From Ligula intestinalis (Eukaryota > Platyhelminthes > Cestoda > Diphyllobothriidea > Diphyllobothriidae): DNA of 64,000 bases. Where the stretch lies: NCBI GenBank assembly GCA_036362985.1, contig JAYGXS010000007.1:9841388-9905387 (forward strand), in the 5' to 3' direction. Shown here piece after piece: positions 31,281 through 43,045 of the stretch. The position numbers and the translations under genes are program-made. Within the stretch, counting starts at the first letter, position 1, and every line of letters starts with the position of its first letter. A model generated the notes under the pieces. It ran no database searches. It was not told where the DNA came from and worked only from the letters and a program-made list of their open reading frames with translations.

Positions 31281-33074
31281 GGAAAGCTGTGGCTGAAATG
31301 GATGAGCCAAGTTGATAGGGTGGCTTGAGAAAGCCGACGGTTGAGTTGAACTTCTACAGCAAATCGGTATGCCATGTCAGTATTTGGTGGGGTTGAGTGA
31401 CGACGTGAAGGTAAAGAAGTGAAGTGCTTGAACATACTACTCTTACCTTAGCTGACGGGTGCTTACGCACGATTGCAGTGTTCAAGCGAAGCCTTGGAAC
31501 TTTGCCTGATGAATCCCCTCGAAAAGGCAATGTGAGAAATAAGGCTTCCTTCTCGACCTTCCGTACTTTCAGAGTTTGTCAACTCCGAATTCAGGTTTAA
31601 CGACAGGACAGTTCCAGCGTTATTCGAGGATTAAAAAGAGTAGTGTTGAAAACCAAAAATTTCCATTTGACAAATATTTTACTTTCAAGGAAGCAAATAT
31701 TTGTACGTGCTTTTGATAATAACAATTTGAACATTCGGGTTGAAAATGCAGTGTTGGAAGACGCCAAAACAGGATCTCGTTCGCAAACTGAAATCTTGAC
31801 ATGGATAAAATATCCCCTGAGGTTGTCTGATCATCGGCAATATTTGAGGCATATTTAAGTAGCCTTCCGGAAACGGAAATAAATTTCAGGCGGCGTTCAG
31901 TCGGAGGCAACAAAGCTACACTGGATGCCGAAAAGTGTGTACTTTTTGCCCTTTCGTCTTTGTGATTTGGCCAATGCTCCACTGACATTTAAAAGACAGT
32001 GGGGCGGCTAACTGCAAGAGCAAACCAAGGTTGACAAAATGGTGTCTGTGACCTTTTTCATTTCAAGACAACGGCTACCAACCGCCATCTTGCCGTAATT
32101 AATCTTGGGGCCAGTGTGTTCCTGGCTGGCGAGTCAAGTGGCACCATGCAGCTGGATAGGCCTAGCCGACCGCGGAGGCGGATAGTGCAAAATAGCATTC
32201 GTGCAGGCCAGCCGCGTGAAAAAGCCTGCGTAGGCAGTCTGCAAAAAACTGCAGGCAAACTGGAAGCCTAAACGACGCCCTTCCTATTGTTGTTACTGTC
32301 TGTGCAGGTAGCGCAGGCCAGGTTTTCGATCTACCATTCATCGATTAAGCGTCCTATATTCTATCGCCTATGATTGCGATCTCAGGGCAGGAAAGCTCCA
32401 GGTGTGACCTTACTGCAGATGCCAATTGCAACAGTTTTTATTTTATTTTTAAATTCCAGCCCGTAGTCAGCACAGACAACGTGCGATCTAGAGCCCGGGA
32501 TGGGGTTAATCGGCACGGAACTGGGGTGTAACTGGATGGTCGTTTTGGGACTGTTTATAATCTTCAGTTACTCTGCATCCGGTTAAGGACCTGCCGGGGT
32601 TTAGTGAAGATACACATTCACATTTTATGTTTGAGGTGTGAGTCGGGAGTTCCTTGTGTCATTGTTCACGGGCCCTCAGTGCGTAAACAAGTGCAACGAC
32701 CGACCCAGTCCTTATTCGGTGCTGTGGCTCAGTTAGGCCAAGGCCACTTGGGGAGCGTATGCGTCAACACGTTGCCTAACACTAGCGCCAGGGAGTCAGG
32801 GGATGAAAGTCCGATAGGTAAGGACACGCACGACGACCATCAAGCATGCAGCGCACAAGTGGGCAAATATCCTCGATATGGGAGTTGTCAATTTTCAAGC
32901 TTTCTTTGGTAGCCACTCACGCATCTATTAACAGGCATATCGATCTTCTGGATGCCTATCTCAGGTTGCGCGAGAAATGTCAGGGCTCAAGGTCGCTCGC
33001 AGCGGAGCCAACAATGGGAACTGAAGGTCACCCACGGCAGAGCTGACATTATCACGCAGCGAGCTGTGCATTTT
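31281..33074. other. Unassigned sequence
   Basis: About 1.8 kb with no recognised gene. A minus-strand ORF at 31620-31988 has no known domain. Confidence 0.4.
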
Positions 33075-33165
33075 TATTACTTTACAATGGCCTCGAGTGA
33101 GAATCCGAAGCGTCGGACAAATAAAATTCTGGTCCCAGAGAGCGTCTTCCCGCTTCTATTGTCAC
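33075..33165 (+). mobile_element. PLE terminus fragment (same type as near 59230)
   Basis: ACAATGGCCTCGAGTGAGAA, AAGCGTCGGACAAATAAAAT and CTGGTCCCAGAGAGCGTCTT match the minus-strand terminus at 59228-59310 with few changes. It directly precedes the larger PLE. Confidence 0.6.
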
Positions 33166-33169
33166 CATT

Positions 33170-35297
33170 GCGCATGGTGTATGTGTATGAATTACCCGTT
33201 TCTGCTATTGTCTTTAATGATGGAACCGCAGCTGATTTTCAGACGTCAAGCCAATAAAATCTTTGATCAAGCAAGCTCATCTACATCTTCTTAATTGCTT
33301 CCCGGGATTTACAATGTCACTTCAATTTGGCGAAGGCAATTAGATGGCGCCCTATGAAACAATAACCCACTGCGTTACGTGGGGGGGGGGGGCATTTACC
33401 TATCAAAAAAGTGGTTTCATTGCAGTTTTTTATGTTAGTTTAGACAGAGCTCACGTGAAATATTCTTTCCTCGGTGGGGTACCATTTCTTGAGGATATAG
33501 GTCTAAGCTTAAAAGCATAGTGGAATGCATGCATTTCATGGCTTCTGGTTTTAAAAGTACAAAGTTCATGAGGATAACGAAGGTGGCGTAGGTCATAAAA
33601 CGTGCGGATGGAAATTTTTATGATCATTTGGACGCCGATAAACCCCTCTATGTTACTTATTTAATCCAATCTGTTCTGTTCTACCAATGATAGACCGCGG
33701 GCAGTAGAGGTGATATTGGATTCTGGTAAAAAGTTCGGTGTGCTTTAATCTTGTAGGGACTGCCAAACTAGATTGGAAAGGAATCGTGTCCAAACTCCGT
33801 GGGCTGAGAACGATCGATATCCTTCATCTCGCTCCTCGATAGGATGTCGGTTACTGAGTTCTCTATTTCAAAGTCATGTCAACTGACCCAGCTAAAAGTA
33901 ATTGAAGTGGAGGGAGATTGTGTTTAGTGACTGAGCTCAAGCACGTCAAACAGATGCATGTTCAATCATGTCGCCGTTACGAACATCGCAGTGGTATGAA
34001 CGTAGTAGCTGGGCAATGCGTCTCAACCTGCATACAACAACATCAATCTGCGGTCAGAAGACATTTCGCTTTATCCCAGGTGCCCATGCACACACTGGAA
34101 ACCGGCCACAAGTTCGCATGGGAGAACACACGGATTGTTGACAGTTGTCTAACTAGAAAAGGCCGTGAATTCCTGGAAACAAAGCACTCCGATGAGGCAT
34201 GCATCAGCGGGTATAATGATTTGGACATTAGCTACGGTTACCTGAAAGCTAAATTAAATACGCAGCACCCAATCACAGATGACAGCCAAAATACGGGAAG
34301 CTCATAACATCTACGAGCACGGACCAAAGCTCCTACCAATCAGCGCACTTGTGCAAGGAATATTGATTTTCTTAACGTTTAAACATGGTAGTTCTTCGTT
34401 GCACAATTTTTCGACGTCTGGTGACGACCGGTGGGTCCATGTCGAAACTTTACGCAATAAAATTGATTAATTTCCTAAAGAAATTCTTATTCGCACAATT
34501 GTCTCTTATGTTGATGGGACCTTGACGGATTTTCAAACGTCAAGCGAACAAAATCTTTGATCAAGCGATCTGACCTACATCTTCCCAATTGCTTCCCGGG
34601 ATTCACAATTTTGCTTGCATTTAGCGGAAACAAGTAGAAGGCGCCCAATGAAACAATTTCCGACTGGGTTGTGGGGGGCATTGAACATTTAAAAAAGGTT
34701 TTATTACAGCTATCTACATTAACCTAGACAGAGCTCACGTGAAAGGTTCTATCCTCGGTGGGGTATCATTTCTTGAGGATATAGGTCTAAGCTGAAGGCA
34801 TGGTGGAATACATGCATTTCATGGCTTTCGGCTTTTAAACGTAAACAGTTCACGAGGATAAAGAAGGTGGCGTTAGTCATAAAACGAGAAGGGGGAAATT
34901 GTTAAGGTCATTTGGACGCCACTAAACTCCTCTATGTTACTTGCTGAATCCAGTCTGTTCTGTTCTATCAGTGATAGAACGCAGGTAATAGGGATGATAT
35001 CTGATCGTGGGAATAAGTTTGATGTGCTTTAACTCGTGAAGGGACTGCTAAACTAGATAGGAAAGAAATCATGCCCAAACACGGTGGGCCAAGATCGATC
35101 CATGTCCTTCCTCTCGGTCCCTGATAGGATGTCGGTTACTGAGTTCTCGATGTCATAGTCATATCAAATGGCCCATGAAAAAAGTAATTGAATTTGAGGA
35201 AGATTGTTTTTAGTGATTGAGCTCAGTCCCGTCAAACAGGTGCGCGTTCGTTCATGTCACCGTAACGAACATCGCAGTGGTATGAACGTATAGGGGG
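33170..35297 (+). mobile_element. PLE in head-to-tail partial tandem (family d)
   Basis: A first unit (33170-34490) has a 5' region of about 800 bp followed by a GIY-YIG fragment and 3' sequence. A second unit (about 34490-35297) repeats only that 5' region. Shared blocks include GACAGAGCTCACGTGAAA, TTTCTTGAGGATATAGGTCT, GATGTCGGTTACTGAGTTCT and CGAACATCGCAGTGGTATGA. Both units begin with the terminal motif (CAGACGTCAAGCCAATAAAA at 33239 and AAACGTCAAGCGAACAAAAT at 34535). Such head-to-tail copies are typical of PLEs. No reverse-transcriptase sequence is left in the first unit, so its middle was deleted. Confidence 0.7.
33955..34307 (+). pseudogene. PLE GIY-YIG nuclease, C-terminal part
   Basis: The frame contains VSTCIQQHQSAVRRHFALS, then HTLETGHKFAWENTRIVDSC, GREFLETKHSDEACI and NDLDISYGYLKAKLN. 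These match the C-terminal half of the PLE nuclease (an H-x-x-A-V-R-R, G-H-x-F-x-W, R-E-x-L-E and D-L-x-x-x-Y-x-x-L series). The GIY-YIG tyrosines and catalytic arginine of the N-terminal half are missing, since the join falls just before this segment. Confidence 0.65.
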
Positions 35298-35743
35298 TCC
35301 CTAGCTGTCGCGAACTTCAGGCCGCGTTCCGTGTGGAGAGAGAAGAAATAAGACACCAGTTGGGATGACTAGTGTGCTTTGTACAGAACTAGTAAAGAAT
35401 ACATTTGCAGAAATTGGGCGTCGGATGAATTTAGCCCCGGAGCCTCGAAAGCGACGCCCAGCACCATACAGCGGTAAACTATCAAGAACCTAGCTGTGGA
35501 GCGTTGAACTGCGTAGAAAATAGGCAATCTGATTGGCCGCCTGGCGATTGTTTGAGTTCCAGAGTAGCAAACTATTGCAACAAAGTTTAGCAATCACCCA
35601 CCATTGTCACATCGACTATCAAGTAAAAACGGCCAATAGGGTGACTGATTGTGCAGACGTCAAGCTCCTTTTGGCCACCGATTTTCATCTGACTGAAGGA
35701 GGCCTCGGCGGACTCATTTTTCTCCTCACTCAAAGGGGTATGC
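35298..35743. other. Unassigned sequence
   Basis: Nothing recognised. The PLE copy stops at about 35297, next to GGGGGTCCC. Confidence 0.4.
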
Positions 35744-36183
35744 TATAGGAGTAAAGGCTAAGAAGGTTAACACTAACAGCCCGGTTCCTTAGGTGTAGAG
35801 AGAAAAGGCGGTGGGAAAGCTAGATGGTTAGGAATAATTTAGTCTGCAGAAGGATAGGAGAATAGATGAAAAGAGTGTTGACTTGCGGACTAATGCGTCC
35901 ATTCCATATTCGGGTCGGTTCCGAAGTGATGAGGGCATCAGACGTCACCAGTGCTTGCTTTGTTACAGCGGCCAATGACAGAGCTGATGTCTAGACTAGC
36001 GTGGGTGCGTGACCTTGAGCTGGCCGGCTAGCGTGAGCGCGTTGTCACGCTGAGGTGTATGTGTGCGTCGGTCAAGGACAGTTAGCGCCTAGCCCCAGGA
36101 GGTAGTGGGCGCACAGGCAGGCTGAAGGCGTCATGCGTCAGCGGCTGGTCTTGGGTTCCAAGTGGCTGCAAAAAGCCACTACA
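35744..36183 (-). mobile_element. Solo LTR (copy E)
   Basis: On the minus strand it begins TGTAGTGGCTTTTTGCAGCC and ends TACTCCTATA at 35744, 440 bp in all. The 4 bp outside are ATGC (left) and ATAC (right), a near-match consistent with a 4-bp target duplication. No internal region is next to it, so recombination between LTRs is likely. Confidence 0.8.
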
Positions 36184-37189
36184 ATACTGCTGAAAGCAAC
36201 TAGGATGAACTGTGTAATGGCACTTTAAATAATTTGAGGAAATTTGACTGGGTATACATGCAACTTATATGGCTGCAGTCAAGCCTGATCTAGCCGAAAG
36301 TGCACCTGCCATGACATGGCGATCCAGGGCTGCTAATCTTTAACGCACCCATGAGGATGACAATGCGAGATCGAGAGCATGGCTACTGAGCTCGTGGGTT
36401 GTACGACCAAGACCCTGTCTTTCTGAGCTGGCATGCGAAATATCCTCCTAATGGATACAGACTGTCTCATTTGAAATGCATCTGGCTACGGGCTCATCTT
36501 CCACATGCACAGAAAAGGAATGAGATTTGAAGGCTACATATATCTGCAAACCTCAAACTTTGAATTGAATTGAACCCGTGTGGTTTGAATTTTCGAACAA
36601 AACGAAGGCAAAATAAATTCAAGTTTTACACTGAAATACATTGTCGAAAGACAAAATTGGATCAAAAAACACAATGCTTTGCAACGATCCTCCGTCCAAT
36701 TCCCTGCGAAACTCTCACTGTTCGACCAGGAAATTTCTCCAAATCGAGCATCCCGCTGGAATTATTGGATTGAATTACACAGTCTACCTGTCCAAATCAA
36801 TCTCGTCAGGATTTCTGAGGAGTATTTACGGAGAAAATGACAAAGGCTGAGTCGCTCCATTATATTATATCGCATTTGTTTTGATACCAGGTTTGGAATT
36901 ACCTACTGCATACTTAGAAACTACACTAGCCCGGTTGCTACGCCTGTTTTTATCAACCCTGAACTAAGTTTACAAGTTTAAACATTTACCTAGTAGTGCG
37001 TCAAAGCTCTGCTGCTAAAATTCTAAACACAATCATCTTCAGTAAAAAGATTCGACTCAGGAAAAAGAAGCCTTAGGCTTTTATATCTCGTATATTAGAC
37101 AAAAACTCCATATCTTAACCTGTTGTGTTGAAAATACAATTGTTATACGCAGTAATGCAGACCAGAAGCCAAATGCAAAATTTGGCGTG
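36184..37189. other. Unassigned sequence
   Basis: Nothing recognised over about 1 kb. A plus-strand ORF around 36570-36850 has no known motif. Confidence 0.4.
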
Positions 37190-37262
37190 AGGTGGGCTCG
37201 GACTCAAAACTGCTCCTTCACGAGGCCGCGTCTCTAACCATATTGCCACCGACACATGGTGT
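37190..37262 (-). repeat. tRNA-like sequence
   Basis: The minus strand reads GGTGGCAATATGGTTAGAGA (box A-like), then GCGGCCTCGTGAAGGAGC and TTTTGAGTCCGAGCCCACC (a degenerate box B). It is likely a SINE head. It lies 30 bp before the LINE. Confidence 0.4.
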
Positions 37263-37329
37263 GAGACAAGATCCAAAAGTCTTACCAATTGGGTGCGACC
37301 GACGCAAGTAGTAGACTATGGCGTCGGAT

Positions 37330-39588
37330 ATGATGTGCTAGCCTCAAAGTTTGATAAACTTGTCAACGTGGTAAAAAATATGCAGGAGTTTATGCTGCAG
37401 ACCCTCGTTTCAAAGGATAAACTCGAGGAAGAAATGAAAGGCATGAGCGATTTTATCCAGCAGACCCACGTGTCAACAGAAAACCTGACAGCTGCCGAGC
37501 TTACGTGTAGAACACCTCAGAAACATACGAGTGTACCTATACCTAAAGTACAGGCCCCCATAGTTGACCATGCAGCCACAGTGGAGGCTAATTCGAACAC
37601 CTCCGCTGTGGATAACAAAGATACGGCTGGGCCACCACCAAAACCTAAGGCTCTCATAAAAAAATTGCAAGACTGTGCCAACACCTAGCGTGAAGGTGCC
37701 TAAAGCTGCCGTGCCTGATCTCGCGAGCACCCCTAGTGACAGCAGCATGGTCAATACTGGCGAAATATTGACTCCAGCCAGTCCGAGCTCGAGGCCCACT
37801 GCCAGCCAAAGCTCCCAGATCGCAGACACGGATTCTGAGGCCAACTTAGAGACCGTGTCTAACACCGAAATGGCATGCAACAACGAAGGGTTTGGCTTCC
37901 AGAATACACATAGCAACAGAAATGAGGCCCGTGCTGGGGAACCATCTACATTGGCCATCCCGAGCTCGAGTTACACAGAGGCCAATATGAAAAAAACTGT
38001 AGAAAAAGTCTTCCAACACCCACGGGGACGACAGCACTGTATTATTGTCCAGGGCCTAGAAGAATGTACTTCAGTCAGTTTAGACCATAACGCGGAGGAC
38101 GTGGCATTCTTCAACCGTGTTCTAAACGATCTGTTCGAGCCATGTTTGGAATTTCCAGTTCTGAAATCATTTCGGATTGGAAAAAAATCTGACGAGGCCA
38201 CAGGTATACCGCGACCACGACCTCTAAAAATTGTGATGCAAAATGACGAACACGTTAAATTGATCTTATCAAAAAACACCAGCCTTCGCCAGTCACACAA
38301 AGAAGTATTTTTTTCAGCCGGAGTACTCTCTAGCGGAACGGCTCAAACGTCGGGAACTTGTGGCAGAATTACTTACGAGAAGAAAAAATGGCGAGACCAG
38401 CCTGGAAATCTCGAGTGGGAAGATTATTCACAGGAATATGAGGTTCTTGAACCAACCGATAATACTTCGAACAATGGCTTGAGCGTGGCTTACACAGCCG
38501 ATGTCAAACGAAGTTCAAATTCCACCAAGACAAAATTCGCCAAAAATATGTCACTTCAATTCTTCTACACCAACGCACAGTGTCTGTTGTCCAAGTTAGA
38601 TGAACTGAAAGTGCAGATATATGACCGTGCTCCCGACATTATCTCTTTGACAGAAACCTGGCTGTCTGAAACCGTGGATGACCGCGAAGTGGCACTACCT
38701 GGCTTTAATCTGTTCCGGAGAGATAGAAGAGGGTGCCAAGGAGGAGGAATTATAACTTACGTCAAACATGGACTGCTAGTCTCGGAAAAAGCAGAGTGGT
38801 TTCATTGCAGCACCGAGGCCATTTGGCTTACTATAAAGGTACCGGAATCACCCAGCCTGGAAGTTCTGACCGTGTACCGTCCGCCTAGATATGATCATGA
38901 GGCTGACATTGGTCTACTAGAAGAGTAAGCGAGATTAGCTGCTCGGCCCGACGTCTTGATTATGGGAGACTTCAATGCCCCGCTTATCGATTGGGGTTCA
39001 ACATACGCACGAGGTCCAGAGCAAGCATTCGACTGGCGTTTACTAGCTCTGACACTTAATGCATCTCTCAGTCAACACGTTCTATTTCCCACCAGGGTGC
39101 GTGAGGGGCAGCAATCAAACTGCCTAGACCTGGTACTTACGAAATCACTGGACAGCATCGACGAGGTGCAATCTCTACCTCCTGTAGGTAAAAGTGATCA
39201 CATCGTTCTAAATTGGGACTGTTCTATATTTTTGGTACCCAAACAACCCACCAAGGTTAGAAGGAATGTTTGGTGTGGTGACTTTGATAAAATGAAAGCC
39301 GAAATAAACAACATAAATTGGGAATTGTTTTTTTCCGGCAATATAGCTGATGATTGGGGATGGTTCAGTGAGTTATTGCATACTCTCCTGAGAAACCACT
39401 GTCCGAATACACGGAAGAAGCTCAACAACAAACCTCCGTGGCTGAATCAAGTGCTGAAGAAAGAGATAAATGAAAAGAGGAGATTGTTTAGAAAGTACAG
39501 AGCAGATAGAAATCCGGTATCACTAAATGTATACAAAACGCAGAGGAACCTCGTGAAGCGACTTATCTTCAAAGCACGCAGACTTTGA
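37330..39588 (+). pseudogene. LINE ORF1 region fused in frame to the AP endonuclease
   Basis: 37330-37688 encodes a charged, probably coiled segment (SKFDKLVNVVKNMQEFMLQT). After a +1 change near 37680, one frame runs from 37675 to 39588 with a single TAA at 38926. Its first part has an ORF1-type nucleic-acid-binding domain (RQHCIIVQGLEE, RPRPLKIVMQNDEHVKLILS). From about 38550 it becomes an AP endonuclease (FFYTNAQCLLSKLDELK, ISLTETWLSE, GGGIITYVKHGL, IMGDFNAPLIDW, KSDHIVLNWD). The E, GDFN and SDH motifs are all present. Whether ORF1 and endonuclease were always one polyprotein in this family cannot be told from one copy. Confidence 0.8.
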
Positions 39589-39589
39589 A

Positions 39590-41341
39590 AAATATCTACT
39601 AAACCGGGCAGTTAAAAATCCGAAGCTATTTTATGGCTACTTACGAACGACCACACGAAACCGGGACCCAGTTCGCCTCCTGAAGGCAAGCGACGGAACA
39701 GAAAGGAGTGAGGATGGAGCAAAAGCTGAGCATCTTTCACAATTTTTCAAATCAAACTTTACGACTGAAATCGGATTCATCCCTCCAAACTATGGCTTAG
39801 ATGACGGTCCAAAGATTATAAATGCGGCCTTCGCCGAAGCAACCGTTCTTCAGGAGTTACTGACACTAAACGACTCGAAATTATCCGGTCCCGATGACAT
39901 CCCGCCTAAATTAATGAACGAACTTCCTAAGGAGCTAGCCAAACCACTTTCTATGCTTTTCAGTACCTCGTTTAACGCAGGTTGTTTACCCGCCATTTGG
40001 AAATCCGCACGGATCACACCGTTGTATAAAGGCAGCAGAAAGGTTGCTGCAAACAGTTAAAGACCAATCAACCTCACTTCGATCTGCTGTAAGATCATGG
40101 AAAAAAGTAGTAAAGCGAGAGCTGATGCGTTTCTTAGAGCAGCATAACCTTCTATCGGATGCGCAACATGGGTTCCGAAGAGGCAGGTCCTGCGTGACGA
40201 ACCTATTCCATTGTTTGGATTGATGGACTCGGGCAGTTGATGGAGGAAATCCACTTCAGATAATCAACATCGACTTCAAGAAGGATTTTATAGCGTCCCA
40301 CATCAACGACTTCTGCACAAACGCAGCCAACTAGGTGTTCGAGGAAATCTGCTGAAGTGGATTCAAAGCTTCTTACTTGGCCGCTCCCAAACTGTCCATA
40401 TTGGTGACCAGCAGTCGGCAGATGTTGCAGTCGAGAACGGTGTCCCCCAAGGCTCTGTCCTTGGCCCTATACTGTCCATTATATACGTCAATGACTCCGT
40501 CCGTGAACTAGACTGCGACGTGGCTATGTTTGCCGATGACATTAAGATTTGGAACGTCATCAGAAATTCAGCTGACGAAGAGCGTTTGCAGATAAACCTA
40601 AACCGTCTTTAAACTTGGTCTCAAGACTGGCTTTTGCCGTTTAACGAAAACAAATGCAGTATCCTACGAGTTGGCCGACCCAGCTCTCAGAACCTCATGG
40701 TTTACAGCCTAAATGGCATCCAACTGCAAGAAGTGGACACACAGAAAGATTTAGGAGTATGGATCTCTACGTCTCTCAAGCCCTCGCTGCACTACGCAAA
40801 AGAAGCCAAGTCTGCGATGTCCGTCCTGTATCTTTTGAAAAGGGCTTTCTGTGCCTTCGCTAAAGACTGCTTTGCTTAGGTCTTTGGGACATTTGTGCGG
40901 CCGAAGTTGGAGTTTGCAATCCAAGCATGGAAACCCTGGACCGCGAAAGACCTAAATTCCCTCGAGAAGGTCCAAAGGCGCGCGACCAAACTGGTTACCG
41001 GTCAGAGCTTTTGACCCTACGAAAGACGTTTGGCTAATCTCGATCTATTTCCGTTCAGTTATAGACAGCTACGTGGTGAACTGATACAAGCATTTCGTTT
41101 AATGCGCAGGCAGGACTGCTGTCTTCTACCTGGCGACTTCTTCGAGTTAGCAACAACGACGAACTTAAGAGGGCATCTCTTCAAACTACGCATAACAGGG
41201 GCCAGACTAGACACACGCAAGTTCTTCTTTGGTAATAGAGTAGTTGAAGCTTGGAATGCTCTCCCCAAGGATATTGTTATGTCCCCATCTGTGGATGCAT
41301 TCAAGAGAAATTTGGATTTTCATGCCCAAAATGCCCACTAA
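39590..41341 (+). pseudogene. LINE reverse transcriptase and C-terminal domain, frameshifted
   Basis: 39590-40060 is open and reads KYLLNRAVKNPKLFYGYLRT through KLSGPDDIPPKLM and WKSARITPLYKGSRK to a stop where R-P-I-N-L should begin. The next pieces give KRELMRFLEQHNLLSDAQHG, RRGRSCVTNLFHCLD, ENGVPQGSVLGPILS and the catalytic FADD. After further stops, 40634-40879 and 41030-41341 cover the thumb and tail (LPFNENKCSILRVG, VVEAWNALPKDIVM). The set and order are those of CR1 reverse transcriptases. At least five disabling changes are visible. Confidence 0.85.
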
Positions 41342-41429
41342 AATTAGACCTGGCGAGGCTGAAATTATATATGTATGTATATAACCATACTACTCACTGA
41401 TTTTCAGTAATATGTTAGTTTAGAATAAC

Positions 41430-41730
41430 AAGAATTGCGAGCGTCGAGTCCACCAAACGTTGTGATCTCAGGCTACGCGGATTTGTAAAACTTTTCCCAA
41501 TTCAGGCATGGAATGCTCTGCCCGCGGACATTGTCATATCGCCATCTGAGCACACGTTTACGATTAATTCAGACGCATCTGTAGACATGTTTAAGACACG
41601 ATTAAGTAAGAACAAACAGCCACTGAACCCCCGAAAATAAACTGCCAGTTGCCGAATGCAAATTGTGGAATAATCACATTATAAAAACATACTACTCGCT
41701 AATTTTCAGTAATATGTTTGTTTAAAAAAC
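41430..41730 (+). mobile_element. 3' tail of a second, related LINE
   Basis: A frame reads KRCDLRLRGFVKLFPIQAWN then ALPADIVISPSEHTF, and ends in a stop near 41640. The untranslated end repeats the motif seen at 41385: CATACTACTCGCTAATTTTC then AGTAATATGTTTGTTT. The shared 3' end suggests recognition by the same or a related reverse transcriptase. Confidence 0.75.
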
Positions 41731-42188
41731 TACCGATTACATTTCTTCTGTCAATTAGTAGGCAGACTCGTTAAAGCAACAAGGGTGCACGATGGGCGCA
41801 TCGCCGACACTCGATGAGGTTCACGTGACCTCCGCAAAATTATTATCGTGGGACCCTTGGTATTATGGCGAAAACCGCTATGGACGCTCCCTGACATGCT
41901 TCAAACACTCTTAGCACAGGCCATCCGCTTCGAATATACTCTGCACCCCCCCCCTCCGCTCCCAACCCGGGCGACAGTTTTTCTCCTTAAATCTCTCAAA
42001 TGGCATTAAAACCCCTAGACTTCTGAACAATGCCTCAGGAGTTTTTTCACTATCGGCCCTCAAATTTCTGGCAACGCCACTGTTCTGAAATGTTCTGCAG
42101 ATCACATGCATTGAAAAAACTGTACTCATAGGGAGTTCAAAGGTATTTACCTATATTTCCCTCAATAAAAACCTGACCTGACCTGGCC
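41731..42188. other. Unassigned sequence
   Basis: Includes a C-rich run near 41943-41955 and a small CTGACCTGACCTGGCC repeat near 42173. No gene seen. Confidence 0.4.
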
Positions 42189-42490
42189 TGCTGTGGGATA
42201 CGATGTGGTCCGGCCAGATATGAGGCGATCTAACGTATCCCAACATGTATAAGCTAGTGGACTAGAATTAGGCATGAAAGGCCATAGTGTCAGGGAGAAT
42301 TTACTAAGGTGGAACAAGCGTCGAATGTAAGAAACATGCAAATGACTCCCAGGCAAGTGCAGTCCAGAGGCGCATTCCCGTAAGTCGATCACCGGGTCTG
42401 GAGGTCTGCAACCGAACAGTAGGTCGTCCGGTCTGGGTGTGACTGAGCGTACCCAACTCCCCCGCATCTTGTGCACTGGTCTCATCTTGA
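42189..42490 (-). repeat. Repeat family U, copy 2
   Basis: Shares TGTGGGATA, TATAAGCTAG, GGAGAATTTA, GTCGAATGTAAG and GCAAGTGCAG with 19957-20150 in order. Here it is not flanked by the 86-bp direct repeats. Confidence 0.5.
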
Positions 42491-42732
42491 GAGTGATTGG
42501 CTAGTGAGGCCAGACAATTCTCGACCTTGAGTATAGGCTTTGTCTGTCATGTCATCCGTTCGCTTGGTGTTTACGCCAGACATGGTTTGTGCCCGCGGCG
42601 TCCGAGGAAAGCACCTTGCGTAATCTTTGCTGACATGCGTGCAGAAACTCACGATGTATCCCTTTCTGTTCTACTAAGGCAGGTTTGCGGATGAAAGCAC
42701 CCACTCCTTTCCTAGCTGAGTAACAAATATAT

Positions 42733-42765
42733 ATTATTAGGGGGTTTGCCAAACCTCCTAATAAT
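42733..42765. repeat. 15-bp hairpin at the edge of a foldback element
   Basis: ATTATTAGGGGGTTT (42733-42747) is inverted at 42751-42765 with one mismatch and a 3-nt loop. It lies just before the tRNA-arm element. Confidence 0.7.
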
Positions 42766-42774
42766 TACGTCAGC

Positions 42775-43045
42775 CTATTAGTGATTCTGGTGGATTCTAG
42801 ATGATTGCTTAGGAAATCATGCTTTGACAGTCAACTTGCTGTTCCGTATTGGCGGATTGCATACGTGTGGCGAAGTTGGGCGGATGAAATCGATTCAAGT
42901 GTGATTTAACTCACGGTGCGAAGCGTGGCATTTGTAGCTCAACTGGTAGAGCATTGGCTTACGGTTAAGGCCTTCCCTACTATGCGGGTTCAAATCCGGC
43001 CAAATGCCACGAGTTTTTTCACAATTGGGTCAACTATAATTGAAC
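42775..43045 (+). mobile_element. tRNA-arm foldback element, one arm plus spacer (copy 5)
   Basis: The plus arm (42927-43008) is an 82-nt tRNA-like sequence with a perfect 7-bp terminal stem (GGCATTT with AAATGCC), box A TAGCTCAACTGG and box B GGTTCAAATCC. Its inner flank has the family text (TCAAGTGTGATTTAACTCAC). The spacer block (GACAGTCAACTTGCTGTTCC) is the reverse complement of that in copy 1, and the tail CACAATTGGGTCAACT follows at 43019. No left arm is seen. Confidence 0.6.

Larger units (their letters stand above)
37290..41430 (+). mobile_element. Nearly full-length CR1-type LINE (family A), inactive
   Basis: The order is ORF1-type coiled region, ORF1 C-terminal domain, AP-type endonuclease, reverse transcriptase and C-terminal domain, as in CR1-clade LINEs of flatworms. 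The catalytic box AMFADDIKIW lies at about 40523-40552. Frameshifts (near 37680, 39588, 40090, 40300) and stops (38926, 40060, 40612, 40877, 41010) prevent translation. The 3' end has a short ATATATGTATGT run and the shared tail ACTACTCACTGATTTTCAGT. The exact 5' boundary is uncertain. Confidence 0.85.

Noticed and set aside
31620..31988. Minus-strand 122-codon ORF as a gene
   Set aside because: No recognisable motif or coding bias; a partly overlapping plus-strand frame is equally open.
33381..33390. G10 run as a functional G-quadruplex
   Set aside because: It is a single homopolymer run inside a decayed PLE, absent as such from its duplicate, so replication slippage is a sufficient explanation.
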